Shown: positions 28,030 to 38,119 of the stretch, one piece after another
Layout: each line of letters begins with the position of its first letter
Numbering within the stretch: the stretch's first letter is position 1
Origin: Moritella sp.
GTDB lineage: Bacteria; Pseudomonadota; Gammaproteobacteria; Enterobacterales; Moritellaceae
DNA: 64,000 bases
Direction: 5' to 3'
NCBI RefSeq assembly: GCF_013215705.1
Contig: NZ_JABSQR010000010.1
Location: 1 to 64,000, forward strand
The notes under the pieces: generated by a model
Databases searched by the model: none
Seen by the model: the letters and a program-made list of their open reading frames with translations, nothing else
Told to the model about the DNA's origin: nothing
Program-made: the position numbers and the translations under genes

Positions 28030-28821
28030 ATGCGAATTGCACTCGGTATAGAATATGACGGTAGTAAATATTACGGCTGGCAGCGACAAAAAGACGTGAT
28101 CAGTGTACAAGAGAAATTGGAAGATGCATTGTCACGCGTTGCGAACCACCCCGTGAGAGTTCATTGCGCTGGACGTACCGACTCTGGTGTTCATGGTACC
28201 GGTCAAGTTGTGCATTTTGATACTGACGCTGTACGTCAAGACGTTGCTTGGACGCTGGGTGTGAATGCTAATCTACCTGACGATATTGCTGTTCGTTGGG
28301 CACTAGAAGTCGATGAAGAGTTTCACGCCCGTTTTAGCGCTACCGCTCGACGTTATCGTTATATTATCTATAACAGCCAGTTACGCCCTGCAATTTTGAG
28401 TGCTGGTGTTAGTCATTACTACGGTGATATTGATGTTGCATTGATGCATGAAGCGGCGCAGCAATTAGTGGGCGAACATGATTTCACCGCTTTCCGTGCG
28501 AAACATTGTCAGGCCAAAAGTCCGATTAAAACCATGCACCATATTAATGTGATTCGCCAAAATTCGTACATTATTATTGATGTGAAGGCGAATGCATTTT
28601 TACATCATATGGTGAGAAATTTAGCCGGTTCATTAATGGAAGTCGGTAAAGGTAACAAACCAGTATCTTGGATTGCTGAGTTATTAGCCGGTAAAGATCG
28701 TTCTGTTGCCGCTGCAACAAGTAAAGCGGAAGGTCTGTACATGGTCGAAGTTGATTACCCAAGTCAGTTTAACCTGCCGAGACCTGCTGTAGGGCCACTG
28801 TTTTTACCAGAACAATTTTAA
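28030..28821 (+). CDS. truA: tRNA pseudouridine(38-40) synthase TruA
   Basis: The 263-residue enzyme isomerises uridines 38-40 in the anticodon arm of tRNAs. The N-terminus [19 protein letters not shown] and the catalytic aspartate in [18 protein letters not shown] (about Asp60) are diagnostic. The C-terminal segment ([19 protein letters not shown]) is intact. It is immediately preceded by a terminator, so a promoter must lie in the 33-base gap or transcription must read through from fimV. Its place between fimV and accD is conserved in related genomes. Confidence 0.97.
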   Translation: MRIALGIEYDGSKYYGWQRQKDVISVQEKLEDALSRVANHPVRVHCAGRTDSGVHGTGQVVHFDTDAVRQDVAWTLGVNANLPDDIAVRWALEVDEEFHARFSATARRYRYIIYNSQLRPAILSAGVSHYYGDIDVALMHEAAQQLVGEHDFTAFRAKHCQAKSPIKTMHHINVIRQNSYIIIDVKANAFLHHMVRNLAGSLMEVGKGNKPVSWIAELLAGKDRSVAAATSKAEGLYMVEVDYPSQFNLPRPAVGPLFLPEQF

Positions 28822-29167
28822 CTGATTGCTTTAGTTGCAATTAAGTTGATTTTAATTTAAAGAATTAATCATTACCAGCGTGCAGAATAAAGCGATTTTA
28901 AATCGCTAATATTGATTCTGGGAGGTGACTTTTTATTAAATTTGGATGGGAAGTCACAAGGGTATGACCAGTTTTATATAAACTTATTGGATAATTTGTG
29001 ATTTAATTGTATTACACGATAAATGTGAAGTATTGTTGAGTTTGATGAACATAGACTTAACGCATTAATTTTTGTTAATTGATTTTGAAATTTTTCTCAT
29101 TATCGTATTAACAACGCATTTAACATCATATACTTCAATTAATTAGAACAAATTATAAGTAGGGTTC
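28822..29167. other. Intergenic region between truA and accD
   Basis: These 346 bases have no ORF. A small hairpin AGCGATTT/AAATCGCT (28891-28907) lacks a T run. E. coli has dedA in this interval; no remnant is seen. The accD promoter is presumably in the AT-rich last 150 bases. Confidence 0.5.
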
Positions 29168-30124
29168 ATGAGCTGGATTGAAAAAATACTACCAAAAAGC
29201 AAGAGCGCAACTTCGCGCCGTAATATTCCTGAAGGTGTGTGGACCAAGTGTTCCTCTTGTGATCAGGTTTTATACCATGCAGAACTTGAGCGTAATCTAG
29301 GCGTTTGCCCTAAATGCGATCATCATATGCGCGTGAATGCACGTGAACGCCTCAATAAATTGCTTGATAAAGATGGCCGAATTGAAATAGGTGCTGAATT
29401 TGAGCCAAGTGATAAGTTGAAATTCCGCGATACCAAAAAATATAAAGATCGTTTATCTAACGCGCAAAAAACAACCGGCGAAAAAGATGCGTTGGTCGTA
29501 GAGAAAGGGACAGTTAAAGGTATTCCCGTTGCTGTTTGTGCATTTGAATTCTCATTTATGGGCGGTTCGATGGCAACCGTTGTTGGTGCTCGTTTTGTTG
29601 CTGCAATCAATGTATGTATGGCTGAAAACCGTGCGTTAATTTGTTTTTCTGCCAGTGGCGGTGCGCGTATGCAGGAAGCATTATTCTCATTAATGCAAAT
29701 GGCGAAGACGAGTGCAGCGTTAGCGAAGCTATCAGCCAAAGGTTTACCTTATATTTCGGTGCTGACAGATCCAACCATGGGTGGCGTATCTGCCAGTTTA
29801 GCCATGCTAGGTGACGTTAACATTGCTGAGCCAAAAGCACTGATTGGTTTTGCCGGCCCACGTGTTATTGAGCAAACAGTACGCGAAAAATTACCAGAAG
29901 GTTTCCAACGCAGCGAATTCTTGCTAGAGAAAGGGGCGATCGATATGATTGTTGATCGTCGTGAAATGCGTGATAAACTTGCAGGCTTATTAGCGAAGAT
30001 GATGAACTTGGAAACGTCTGATCACATCACGACTGCAGCAGCAAGTACAGAAACGACACCTGTTATTGTGCCCGCAGCCGATGAAATTAAGACGCCAAGT
30101 GACGCTCAAAAAATTAACGAGTAA
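29168..30124 (+). CDS. accD: Acetyl-CoA carboxylase carboxyltransferase subunit beta
   Basis: The 318-residue subunit works with AccA to transfer CO2 from carboxybiotin to acetyl-CoA, the first committed step of fatty acid synthesis. The zinc ribbon cysteines are C28, C31, C47 and C50, and the crotonase-fold core includes [20 protein letters not shown] and the [11 protein letters not shown] segment. The C-terminal 40 residues are a low-complexity Thr/Ala/Pro tail. A TAGGG site precedes the ATG. It is followed by folC after 23 bases. Confidence 0.97.
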   Translation: MSWIEKILPKSKSATSRRNIPEGVWTKCSSCDQVLYHAELERNLGVCPKCDHHMRVNARERLNKLLDKDGRIEIGAEFEPSDKLKFRDTKKYKDRLSNAQKTTGEKDALVVEKGTVKGIPVAVCAFEFSFMGGSMATVVGARFVAAINVCMAENRALICFSASGGARMQEALFSLMQMAKTSAALAKLSAKGLPYISVLTDPTMGGVSASLAMLGDVNIAEPKALIGFAGPRVIEQTVREKLPEGFQRSEFLLEKGAIDMIVDRREMRDKLAGLLAKMMNLETSDHITTAAASTETTPVIVPAADEIKTPSDAQKINE

Positions 30125-30147
30125 ACACTGACGAGTAACTATTACCG

Positions 30148-31473
30148 ATGTTGAACAGTATTAATAAAAGCCAGTCTCTCGCAGACTGGCTTTGCTACTT
30201 AGAAAGTATTCATCCTGTTAATATTGAAATGGGATTAGGTCGTATAGGGCGTGTTGCTGCGGATCTCGCATTAACGACGTTTGCTGCTAAAGTGATTACG
30301 GTTGCAGGCACCAACGGCAAAGGCTCTACTTGCGCCTTCTTAGAGCGTATTTTACTTGATGCAGGCTTCAATGTCGGGGTCACAAGTTCTCCCCATATTC
30401 AAGATTATCGAGAGCGTGTTCGCGTTAACGGTAAAATGCTCACCGCGCAAGCTCATGCTGACTCCTTTGCGTTTATCGAAGCGGGGCGTGGCGATACGAC
30501 ATTAACGTATTTTGAATTTACGACACTGTCAGCCCTGAAGTTATTTCAAGATGCGGCACTCGATGTGGTTATCCTCGAAGTGGGGTTAGGTGGTCGTTTA
30601 GATGCATCTAACATTGTATCTGCTGATGTTGCCGTTGTGACCACCATTGATATTGACCATGCTGATTGGTTAGGCACAGATAAAGCGGTGATTGCACGGG
30701 AAAAAGCCGGTATTTTTCGCGCGGGTAAAAAAGCCATTTGTGGCGTCATCAACCCACCATCGACAATTGCAGCGTATGCTGAAGAAGTTGGTGCGGAGCT
30801 GATTGCCGTTAATCGTGATTATTATTATACGCAGCACGGCGACACCTGGGACTGGCGATCAAATTCAACCGAGCAGCAAGATGCTAGTGCATTAACATTT
30901 ACGGCGCTCGAAATTCCGCAGTTACCATTACAAAATGCGGCAACGGCGATCGCCGCTATTCAAGCATTAGGGTTAACAGTGCCTGATACTGCGATCCGCA
31001 GTGGTGTTGCCAGTGCGAGATTAGCGGGTCGACTGCAGCAATTAGGCACATCTCCGCAACAGTTTTTAGATGTCGCACACAATCCTGAATCAGCACGTTA
31101 TTTAGCCACGCAGCTTACACGTTTAAAACAACAGGCTAGCGCACCAGTGAAGATCATTGCTGTGGTCGGTATGCTTAAAGATAAAGATATTGCGGCAAGC
31201 TTGGCAGCGTTAACTGACGTTATAGATTGTTGGCACTTGGCGGCATTGCAGGGGGATCGAGCTGCGCCCTGTCAGCAAATTGAGCAGGGATTAGTTGCTG
31301 CAATGCAACAGAATAGTAAAAGCCATGATAGCCTTAGGCAGCAACCTATGAGTCATGATACAATAGCGAAAGCTTGGCAGTCAGCAAACCAAAGTGCTGA
31401 TTGTAATGACATTATTATTGGTTTCGGCTCATTTTTCACGGTAGCGGAAATTATCCAACATATAAGTGGTTAA
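30148..31473 (+). CDS. folC: Bifunctional dihydrofolate/folylpolyglutamate synthase
   Basis: The 441-residue Mur-ligase-family enzyme adds glutamates to folates and forms dihydrofolate from dihydropteroate. The ATP loop VAGTNGKGSTCAFLE is near residue 53, preceded by the family segment IEMGLGRIG. The later motifs VILEVGLGGRLDASNIV, TIDIDHADWLG and the C-terminal DVAHNPESAR are all present. The position accD-folC-dedD-cvpA-purF is classical. Six bases separate its stop from the dedD GTG, indicating cotranscription. Confidence 0.96.
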   Translation: MLNSINKSQSLADWLCYLESIHPVNIEMGLGRIGRVAADLALTTFAAKVITVAGTNGKGSTCAFLERILLDAGFNVGVTSSPHIQDYRERVRVNGKMLTAQAHADSFAFIEAGRGDTTLTYFEFTTLSALKLFQDAALDVVILEVGLGGRLDASNIVSADVAVVTTIDIDHADWLGTDKAVIAREKAGIFRAGKKAICGVINPPSTIAAYAEEVGAELIAVNRDYYYTQHGDTWDWRSNSTEQQDASALTFTALEIPQLPLQNAATAIAAIQALGLTVPDTAIRSGVASARLAGRLQQLGTSPQQFLDVAHNPESARYLATQLTRLKQQASAPVKIIAVVGMLKDKDIAASLAALTDVIDCWHLAALQGDRAAPCQQIEQGLVAAMQQNSKSHDSLRQQPMSHDTIAKAWQSANQSADCNDIIIGFGSFFTVAEIIQHISG

Positions 31474-31479
31474 ATAAAC

Positions 31480-32091
31480 GTGACATCGACATTTCAACAT
31501 CGCTTAGTCGGCACTATCATTTTAGTGGCGATTGGTATTATCTTTTTACCTGACTTACTTGATGGTCAGAAGATAACGTATCGTGAGAATACCGCGAGTA
31601 TTCCTTTGCGCCCTTCGCTTGTTGAACTTGCGGATCCCGTTAACTTTGATTCGTTAGAACATGATTCATTAGATAATGAAGTAGTCGATACTGAGTTATT
31701 AATTGAACCAGCGCCGACAGTCAACTTAACGTCAGTAGATAAAGTTGAAAAAAGGATTTCAACACCAACGGCTATCGCTAAAAAGCAGAAGCTCGCCCCA
31801 TTGGTTAAGCCAGTTAAAACCGTAAAGGTGATACCACCAGTCGGTAATAGTTGGAGTCTTCGTTTGGGTACGTTTAAAAATTCAGCCGCCGTCGATGATT
31901 TAGTTAAAAAAATCAGGAAGGCTGGATTTGATGCCTACCGACTCCCGCGTTATAAAAAGGCGGGTCAGTTGAACAGACTCTATGTGGGCCCGAATGTTGA
32001 CAAAAATGAGTTAAAACGTTTATTGCCAACATTACAAAAAATCACTGGTTTGAAAGGTGTCATTGAAAAATTTGACCCACGAGACAAGTAA
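31480..32091 (+). CDS. dedD: DedD, SPOR-domain division protein
   Basis: The 203-residue protein has an N-terminal cytoplasmic stub and one transmembrane helix (LVGTIILVAIGIIFLPDLL) that starts the typical DedD block FLPDLLDGQK. A variable Pro/Val/Lys-rich linker leads to a C-terminal SPOR domain (about 125-200: SWSLRLGTFKNSAAVDDLV, YRLPRYKK, LYVGPN). SPOR domains bind denuded glycan strands at the septum, so DedD localises to division sites. The GTG start is used because it sets a standard DedD N-terminus. A terminator follows. Confidence 0.92.
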   Translation: MTSTFQHRLVGTIILVAIGIIFLPDLLDGQKITYRENTASIPLRPSLVELADPVNFDSLEHDSLDNEVVDTELLIEPAPTVNLTSVDKVEKRISTPTAIAKKQKLAPLVKPVKTVKVIPPVGNSWSLRLGTFKNSAAVDDLVKKIRKAGFDAYRLPRYKKAGQLNRLYVGPNVDKNELKRLLPTLQKITGLKGVIEKFDPRDK

Positions 32092-32094
32092 TTA

Positions 32095-32123
32095 AAAAGC
32101 CGACATTTATGTCGGTTTTTTTT
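32095..32123 (+). terminator. Terminator after dedD
   Basis: The stem AAAAGCCGACA/TGTCGGTTTT with a tight loop runs on into eight T. Confidence 0.85.
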
Positions 32124-32194
32124 GTTTTTAACTATTATCAATCTCGGATTTAACTTGTTACAATGGCGCGAATTTCAAATGAGTGGAACAAAAC

Positions 32195-32704
32195 ATGGCA
32201 TGGATTGATTACCTTATCTTAGGTGTTGTTGGTTTATCTTCAGTGATAAGTTTAGTACGTGGTTTTGTCAAGGAAGCGTTCTCTCTTTGTACTTGGTTTT
32301 GTGCTTTCTTTATATCTCGTTTTTATTATCAAGATATCGCTGCTTACTTAGAAAATTTCGATGCGTTTAGTGCCGCGTTTAGCGAACAATTAGTTAAAAA
32401 TGGCGTGGCGATAGCGCTATTATTTATTTCGACCCTTATGTTAGGGGCTTTGCTAAATTACATACTTGGTCAGCTAGTCGATAAAACGGGCTTGTCAGGT
32501 ACGGATAGATTACTCGGTGTATGCTTTGGTATTGCCCGAGGAGTATTAGTGGTGTGCGTGTTACTGTTATTTTTACAGTTATTCACCAGTTTCCCGGAAA
32601 CGGCTTGGTGGCAGGGCTCGCCACTAATAGCTGAGTTAAAACCACTCATTAAATGGTTTTTTGAACATCAAGCTTCTGCATGGGACAACATGCAGGGTTT
32701 ATGA
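32195..32704 (+). CDS. cvpA: CvpA family membrane protein
   Basis: The 169-residue protein has four hydrophobic segments and the CvpA markers WIDYLILGVVGLSSVISLVRGFVKEA at the N-terminus and KTGLSGTDRLLGVCFGIARG near residue 105. CvpA was named for colicin V production and is linked to envelope and bile tolerance; its biochemical role is unknown. A GTG at 32183 would add four residues, but the ATG at 32195 (MAWIDY) matches the usual family start. It lies between dedD and purF as in enterics; copy 2 of the palindromic repeat separates it from purF. Confidence 0.93.
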   Translation: MAWIDYLILGVVGLSSVISLVRGFVKEAFSLCTWFCAFFISRFYYQDIAAYLENFDAFSAAFSEQLVKNGVAIALLFISTLMLGALLNYILGQLVDKTGLSGTDRLLGVCFGIARGVLVVCVLLLFLQLFTSFPETAWWQGSPLIAELKPLIKWFFEHQASAWDNMQGL

Positions 32705-32718
32705 CAAGTGAAACGTTA

Positions 32719-32772
32719 TATACCCAAGCTACCTCAAGATGCAATATAGTGTCTTGAAGTAATTTGGGTATA
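32719..32772 (+). repeat. Palindromic intergenic repeat, copy 2
   Basis: The arms TATACCCAAGCTACCTCAAGA and TCTTGAAGTAATTTGGGTATA are nearly complementary around a short centre. It is the same element as 25405-25454, in the opposite orientation. It lies between cvpA and purF. Confidence 0.85.
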
Positions 32773-32815
32773 ACTAGCATTTTATCGAAAGCACAGTAAA
32801 CGAGGAATTTAGGTT

Positions 32816-34330
32816 ATGTGTGGAATTGTTGGCATTGTTTCTACAACCCCTGTTAATCAGTCTATCTATGATGCATTAACAGTATTACAGCATCGAGGAC
32901 AGGATGCTGCAGGGATTGTAACCTTAAGTGATGGAAACTTTAGGCAGCGCAAAGCAAATGGTTTAGTGAGCGATGTATTCGAAGCTAAACATATGCAGCG
33001 TTTGAAAGGTAATATTGGTATCGGTCATGTTCGATACCCTACAGCAGGAAGCTCTAGTGCCGCAGAGGCTCAACCTTTCTATGTTAACTCTCCGTTCGGT
33101 ATTTCCCTTGCTCATAACGGAAATCTAACCAACGCCGCCCAATTAAAAGAAGATCAATTTCATAAAGCCCGTCGTCACATTAATACCACGTCTGATTCAG
33201 AAGTATTACTTAATGTTATGGCGCATGAATTAGATAAATGCCCAAGTTTACATTTGACTGCAGAAGATATTTTTACTGCAATTACAGCTGTACACAAGCA
33301 GGCACGCGGTGCTTATGCTGTGGTATCTCTGATTATTAATCATGGTCTGGTTGCTTTTCGTGATCCTAATGGTATTCGTCCGTTAGTATTAGGTATGCGT
33401 GACGAAGGCACTCAAAAAGAATATATGGTTGCTTCTGAATCTGTTGCACTTGATGCAGTCGGTTTTAACTTTGTACGTGATATTGAACCTGGTGAAGCGG
33501 TTTATATTACTGACGAAGGTGAGCTATTTAGCGCGCACTGTGCTAAAGATGCAAAGCATAACCCATGTATTTTTGAATTTGTTTATTTTGCACGTCCAGA
33601 CTCAACCATTGATAAGGTATCGGTTTACGAATCACGTCTTGCAATGGGCGAGAAACTCGGTCATAAAATTAAGCGTGAATGGGCTGATATTGACATTGAT
33701 GTGGTGATCCCAATTCCTGAAACGTCGTGTGATAGTGCCTTAGAAATTGCAAAAGTGCTGGAATTACCATACCGCCAAGGTTTTGTTAAAAACCGTTATA
33801 TTGGCCGTACGTTTATCATGCCAGGACAAACGTTACGTCGTAAGTCTGTACGCCGTAAATTAAATGCAATTTCATCAGAATTTGTTGGTAAAAATGTACT
33901 ATTAGTCGATGACTCCATTGTACGTGGTACTACATCAGAGCAGATTATCGAAATGGCTCGTGAAGCGGGTGCTAAAAATGTTTATTTAGCTTCAGCTGCA
34001 CCAGAAGTGCGCTATCCGAACGTTTACGGTATTGATATGCCGAGCACTGACGAGCTAATCGCCCATGGTAGAAGCGTCGATGAGATTGCAACGATGATCG
34101 GTGCTGATGCACTTATTTTCCAAGATCTAGATGATTTAATCGCTGCGGTTTCAAAATGTAACCCTGAGATTAAAAAATTCGAAACCTCAGTGTTTAGCGG
34201 TGAATACGTGACGGGTGATATTGATGCGGATTATTTACAGCGTCTTAACGATGTTCGTAACGATGGTGCTAAAATAGTCAAAGAAAAAGAAGAAATTGCT
34301 AATTTAGAAATTCATAACGAAGGCGAGTAA
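32816..34330 (+). CDS. purF: Amidophosphoribosyltransferase
   Basis: The 504-residue enzyme makes 5-phosphoribosylamine from PRPP and glutamine, the first step of purine synthesis. Cys2 (MCGIVGIV) is the N-terminal nucleophile of the glutaminase domain, unmasked by removal of Met. The PRPP-binding loop [16 protein letters not shown] is near residue 365, and the segment [14 protein letters not shown]-type is seen near residue 255 ([15 protein letters not shown]). The length matches enteric PurF. A GAGG site lies upstream. I saw no clear PurR operator. Confidence 0.97.
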   Translation: MCGIVGIVSTTPVNQSIYDALTVLQHRGQDAAGIVTLSDGNFRQRKANGLVSDVFEAKHMQRLKGNIGIGHVRYPTAGSSSAAEAQPFYVNSPFGISLAHNGNLTNAAQLKEDQFHKARRHINTTSDSEVLLNVMAHELDKCPSLHLTAEDIFTAITAVHKQARGAYAVVSLIINHGLVAFRDPNGIRPLVLGMRDEGTQKEYMVASESVALDAVGFNFVRDIEPGEAVYITDEGELFSAHCAKDAKHNPCIFEFVYFARPDSTIDKVSVYESRLAMGEKLGHKIKREWADIDIDVVIPIPETSCDSALEIAKVLELPYRQGFVKNRYIGRTFIMPGQTLRRKSVRRKLNAISSEFVGKNVLLVDDSIVRGTTSEQIIEMAREAGAKNVYLASAAPEVRYPNVYGIDMPSTDELIAHGRSVDEIATMIGADALIFQDLDDLIAAVSKCNPEIKKFETSVFSGEYVTGDIDADYLQRLNDVRNDGAKIVKEKEEIANLEIHNEGE

Positions 34331-34383
34331 GCTTAATATGAGTTGAATTATGTAGTTTTTTGCTTTAATCATAAATAGATCGT

Positions 34384-34408
34384 AAAAGGAGCGTGAAGCT
34401 CCTTTTTT
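34384..34408 (+). terminator. Terminator after purF
   Basis: The stem AAAAGGAGC/GCTCCTTTT with a short loop and a T tract lies between purF and the convergent lpxH. Confidence 0.9.
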
Positions 34409-34446
34409 ATTGCCATTTTATTCTGTTATTTGGTTTATTCGTGGTG

Positions 34447-35193
34447 TTATTTTTCTGCCGTATTCTTCAGAAAGGCCCGTTGCTGGAGGTCATATTGACC
34501 GTCACGCCAAATAAGCACACTGCCTTGGTCAAACCAATCACCGAGTACAATCCGCTTTCCGAGCTTATCTGCTGTCAATTGAACATCATGGATATTTGGT
34601 TTGTGAGTATGACCGTGAATTAAAATATCACAGTGATATTCTTGCATCTTACTGACCACCTCAGACTCTGTCACGTCCATGATTGTCATGCTTTTTTGCT
34701 GATTACCTTGTTGGCTTTTTCCGCGTATTTTATCGGCAATAGCTTCGCGTACGAAGATAGGTAAACAGGTGAATAATTTTTGACGCCATGGGATGTTTAC
34801 TGCGGTACGAAATGCTTGGTATTTTTCATCAAGCGTACAGAAGGTATCACCATGTGCGATCAATACTTGTTGGCCATCAAGGTCAATTGCCGTGTAATCT
34901 CCAAGTATCGTCACCCCCGTTTCTTTAGCAAAACGCTTACTGATCAGAAAATCACGATTACCTTTTACTAAAAAGCATTTGATGCCACTGTCGGTTAAGG
35001 TTTTAAGTCCATTTTTAACACTGTCATTAAGTGTATTGCGAATATCATCACCTGACCAAAATTCAAATAGGTCGCCCAAAATGTAGAGTGCGTCAGCTTG
35101 GCGCGCTTCGGTCGCAAGAAAGTGTAAAAATAACTCGGTAATTTGCGGACGGCGTTCATCAAGGTGCAGATCTGAAATAAACAAAGTAGTCAT
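34447..35193 (-). CDS. lpxH: UDP-2,3-diacylglucosamine pyrophosphatase
   Basis: The 248-residue Mn-dependent calcineurin-like phosphoesterase converts UDP-2,3-diacylglucosamine to lipid X in lipid A synthesis. The metallophosphatase motifs are in order: DLHLDERRP (D-x-H), GDLFEFWSGDD, GNRDFL, HGDTFCTLD and HGHTH. It lies just downstream of ppiB on the minus strand, the conserved ppiB-lpxH pair, with an 80-base gap. Confidence 0.96.
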   Translation of the reverse strand: MTTLFISDLHLDERRPQITELFLHFLATEARQADALYILGDLFEFWSGDDIRNTLNDSVKNGLKTLTDSGIKCFLVKGNRDFLISKRFAKETGVTILGDYTAIDLDGQQVLIAHGDTFCTLDEKYQAFRTAVNIPWRQKLFTCLPIFVREAIADKIRGKSQQGNQQKSMTIMDVTESEVVSKMQEYHCDILIHGHTHKPNIHDVQLTADKLGKRIVLGDWFDQGSVLIWRDGQYDLQQRAFLKNTAEK

Positions 35194-35272
35194 GTGCTGG
35201 TATCATCCTTGTCGGGAATAAAAAATACACTACCTAAGCAGTGTATTTATTTTTCAGAAACTGAGTGAGCGA

Positions 35273-35770
35273 TTAAGCTTCTTCTACAGTTACTTTAGTA
35301 ATGATGATGTCTTCTAGTGGTACATCACCGTGGCCAAGTTTGTTGCCAGTCGCTACTTTTTTGATTTTTTCAATCACGTCCATACCTTCAACAACTTCAG
35401 CAAATACGCAGTAACCCCAACCTTGTGACGTCTTGCTTGTGAAGTCTAGGAAGTTGTTGTCTTTGATGTTGATGAAGAACTGCGAACTTGCTGAATGCGG
35501 ATCAGAAGTACGAGCCATTGCTAATGTACCTAATTTATTCGACAGACCATTGTCTGCTTCATTTTCGATACATGCATTTGAGCTTTTCTCTTCCATACCA
35601 GGAAGCATGCCGCCGCCTTGAACCATGAAGCCATCGATTACACGGTGAAAGATAGTACCTTCGTAGAAGCCGCTTTTTGCGTACTCTAGGAAGTTAGCTG
35701 CTGTTTTTGGTGCACTTTCAAAGTTAAGTGCGATTTTGATATCACCGAAATCTGTATGTAGAGTTATCAT
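35273..35770 (-). CDS. ppiB: Peptidyl-prolyl cis-trans isomerase B (cyclophilin)
   Basis: The 165-residue cytoplasmic cyclophilin begins [13 protein letters not shown] and contains the cyclophilin core [34 protein letters not shown] and [14 protein letters not shown]. An open frame extends 42 codons further upstream (to 35896), but those residues are basic, low-quality and unlike any PpiB. The ATG at 35770 has AAGGA upstream and gives the standard length. It is divergent from cysS, the conserved arrangement. Confidence 0.95.
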   Translation of the reverse strand: MITLHTDFGDIKIALNFESAPKTAANFLEYAKSGFYEGTIFHRVIDGFMVQGGGMLPGMEEKSSNACIENEADNGLSNKLGTLAMARTSDPHSASSQFFINIKDNNFLDFTSKTSQGWGYCVFAEVVEGMDVIEKIKKVATGNKLGHGDVPLEDIIITKVTVEEA

Positions 35771-36019
35771 CTTAATGATCCTTTGGTTAATTAACGAGGT
35801 AAATTCTATCCTAAAGGTCGACAATGGCAAAGCTTTTAGGGAACGAAGGGGTGGGAAGGGGTTATTTTTGTGCTTTAATTTGGCTGATTTATGCACTTTT
35901 TTGGTTGTTCAGTTAAATTTTGGCCTTTTATGCAGTTGCAAAGCTAGTAATCATTAATGCTGATGGTAAAATCAGTCAATTATTTGCATTTTTACTGTTT
36001 GCGCAAGGATCACTATTCG

Positions 36020-37423
36020 ATGCTGAAGATTTACAACACACTGACTCGTCAAAAAGAACAATTTAAACCTATTACTGAAGGTGAAATAGGTATGTACGTA
36101 TGTGGCGTGACTATCTATGATTATTGTCATATTGGTCATGGTCGTACTTTTGTGGCGTTTGATACTGTGGTGCGTTACCTTCGCCATCGCGGTTATGCGG
36201 TTAAGTTTATCCGTAACATTACCGATGTTGATGATAAGATCATCAAACGTGCAAATGAAAATGGTGAAACTTGCGATCAGTTAACAACGCGTTTTACCCA
36301 AGCTATGCATGAAGATTTTGATGCGCTGCACATGATCCGCCCTGATATGGAACCGACGGTAACAGGTCATATGCCAGATATTATCGAGATTATCGAGAAG
36401 TTAGTGGCCAAAGGTCACGCTTATGTTGCGAGCAGTGGTGATGTATTGTTTGAAGTGAAGACATTCGCTGACTACGGCAAGTTAAGTGGTCAAGACTTGG
36501 ATATGCTGCAAGCTGGTGCACGTGTTGAAGTTGAGGCTGATAAGCGTAATCCAATGGACTTCGCATTGTGGAAAATGGCTAAACCAGGTGAGCCAAGCTG
36601 GATTTCTCCTTGGGGTGAAGGTCGTCCAGGTTGGCACATTGAGTGTTCTGCAATGAACAATAAACTGCTAGGTGAAGTATTTGATATTCACGGTGGTGGT
36701 TCTGATTTGATGTTCCCACACCACGAAAATGAAGTGGCACAGTCGTGCTGCGCTAATAACGGTGAGTATGTAAATACGTGGATGCATTCAGGTATGGTAC
36801 AAATCGACAAAGTGAAAATGTCTAAATCACTGAATAATTTCTTTACTATCCGTGATGTATTAGAAAAGTACGATGGCGAATCAGTTCGTTACTTCTTACT
36901 TTCTGGTCATTATCGTAGTCAGTTAAACTATTCTGAAGACAACTTAAAGCAAGCGCGTTCAAGCTTAGAGCGTCTGTATACGGCATTGCGTGATGTAAAA
37001 ATTGCTGATGTGACAGAATATGTAGAAGGTGTTGTGCCAGGTTGTGAAGCGTATGTTGAAACGTTTAAAGCGGCAATGGACGATGACTTCAATACGCCTG
37101 AAGCATTCCCGGTGTTGTTCGAACTTGCAAAAGAAATTAATCGTATTAAAGAGATTGACGCAAAACGTGCTGGTGAATTAGCCGCGCAGTTAATTTCGTT
37201 TGGTAATGTACTTGGTCTACTGTCACAAACACCTGAAGCGTTCTTGCAAGGTGATGCGGGCGAAGATGATGAAGTGGCTGAAATTGAAGCGCTTATTAAA
37301 CAGCGTAACGATGCGCGTGCAAGCAAAGATTGGGGCATGGCAGATGATGCGCGTGACAAGTTGAACGCACTGGGTATCGTATTGGAAGACGGTGCTAACG
37401 GTACTAGTTGGCGTCGTAAGTAA
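36020..37423 (+). CDS. cysS: Cysteinyl-tRNA synthetase
   Basis: The 467-residue class I synthetase has the variant HIGH motif HIGHGRT near residue 37, preceded by the zinc-ligand Cys in [10 protein letters not shown]. The other zinc-site residues lie in WHIECSAMN and the [15 protein letters not shown] block. KMSKSLNNF is near residue 266. The frame is open for 21 codons upstream of the ATG chosen, but [12 protein letters not shown] is the standard CysRS start and has AAGGA before it. It is divergent from ppiB. Confidence 0.97.
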   Translation: MLKIYNTLTRQKEQFKPITEGEIGMYVCGVTIYDYCHIGHGRTFVAFDTVVRYLRHRGYAVKFIRNITDVDDKIIKRANENGETCDQLTTRFTQAMHEDFDALHMIRPDMEPTVTGHMPDIIEIIEKLVAKGHAYVASSGDVLFEVKTFADYGKLSGQDLDMLQAGARVEVEADKRNPMDFALWKMAKPGEPSWISPWGEGRPGWHIECSAMNNKLLGEVFDIHGGGSDLMFPHHENEVAQSCCANNGEYVNTWMHSGMVQIDKVKMSKSLNNFFTIRDVLEKYDGESVRYFLLSGHYRSQLNYSEDNLKQARSSLERLYTALRDVKIADVTEYVEGVVPGCEAYVETFKAAMDDDFNTPEAFPVLFELAKEINRIKEIDAKRAGELAAQLISFGNVLGLLSQTPEAFLQGDAGEDDEVAEIEALIKQRNDARASKDWGMADDARDKLNALGIVLEDGANGTSWRRK

Positions 37424-37528
37424 AGCCTCTAATTGATGTTAAGTGCCAATGGCCGATACTTTTATTTTTAATTTAAGTAGTCATTGGCATTTTATTTACT
37501 TAATAAAGAGTTAGATAAAGGATTAACC

Positions 37529-38002
37529 ATGTTAAAAATTATTTCTGTGATCATCGGTTGTGCGTTGGTGTTTTTCCTTATGCAACGCATGGGTGGTAAC
37601 AAGAAACAAGCGGCTGAGAACATTGAAGCTGGTAAGTTGTTTTTAGCGGCGAATCTAGAAAAAGAAGGCGTTGAAGAAACGGCTTCTGGTTTGCAATCAA
37701 CAGTATTAACAGAAGGTACCGGCACTGAGCACCCAACGGGTCGTTCTAAAGTGACGGTACATTATCACGGTACATTACTAGACGGTAGTGTGTTTGATAG
37801 TTCTGTGCAGCGTGGCGAGCCAATTACATTTGGTTTAAATCAAGTGATCCCAGGTTGGACTGAAGGTGTACAATTAATGGTAGTCGGTGAAAAACGTCGA
37901 TTCTTTATCCCAAGCCGTTTAGCCTATGGTAACCGTGGTGCTGGTTCGATCCAAGCCGGTTCAACCCTGATTTTTGAAGTAGAGCTTTTAAGTTTTAAAT
38001 AA
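37529..38002 (+). CDS. FKBP-type peptidyl-prolyl isomerase, membrane-anchored
   Basis: The 157-residue protein has an N-terminal transmembrane anchor or signal (LKIISVIIGCALVFFLMQ), a short linker and a full FKBP domain (VTVHYHGTLLDGSVFDSS, GLNQVIPGWTEGVQLMVVGE, RLAYGNRGAGSIQAGSTLIFEVEL). It catalyses prolyl isomerisation, presumably in the periplasm. An upstream in-frame start at 37484 would add 15 residues; the ATG at 37529 has AAAGGA six bases before it and starts directly at the membrane segment. It resembles FklB-type proteins but is shorter. Confidence 0.9.
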   Translation: MLKIISVIIGCALVFFLMQRMGGNKKQAAENIEAGKLFLAANLEKEGVEETASGLQSTVLTEGTGTEHPTGRSKVTVHYHGTLLDGSVFDSSVQRGEPITFGLNQVIPGWTEGVQLMVVGEKRRFFIPSRLAYGNRGAGSIQAGSTLIFEVELLSFK

Positions 38003-38027
38003 AGGTTTAACGCAGCGTTTAGCTTAC

Positions 38028-38063
38028 AAAAAAGCCGCATGACCAAAAGGTGATGCGGCTTTT
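38028..38063. terminator. Bidirectional terminator between the FKBP gene and folD
   Basis: The stem AAAAGCCGCAT/ATGCGGCTTTT has T runs on both strands between two convergent genes. Confidence 0.9.
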
Positions 38064-38119
38064 CTATTTATAATACGTGATGATTCATTACGTATTATAC
38101 GTAACTTATTGCGTAGCGA

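Noticed and set aside
28891-28907. Hairpin AGCGATTT/AAATCGCT as a terminator after truA
   Set aside because: The stem is AT-rich and no T run follows on either strand.
35771-35896. 42-residue N-terminal extension of PpiB
   Set aside because: The extension has no family similarity and overlaps the divergent promoter region; the internal ATG has a ribosome-binding site and gives the standard length.
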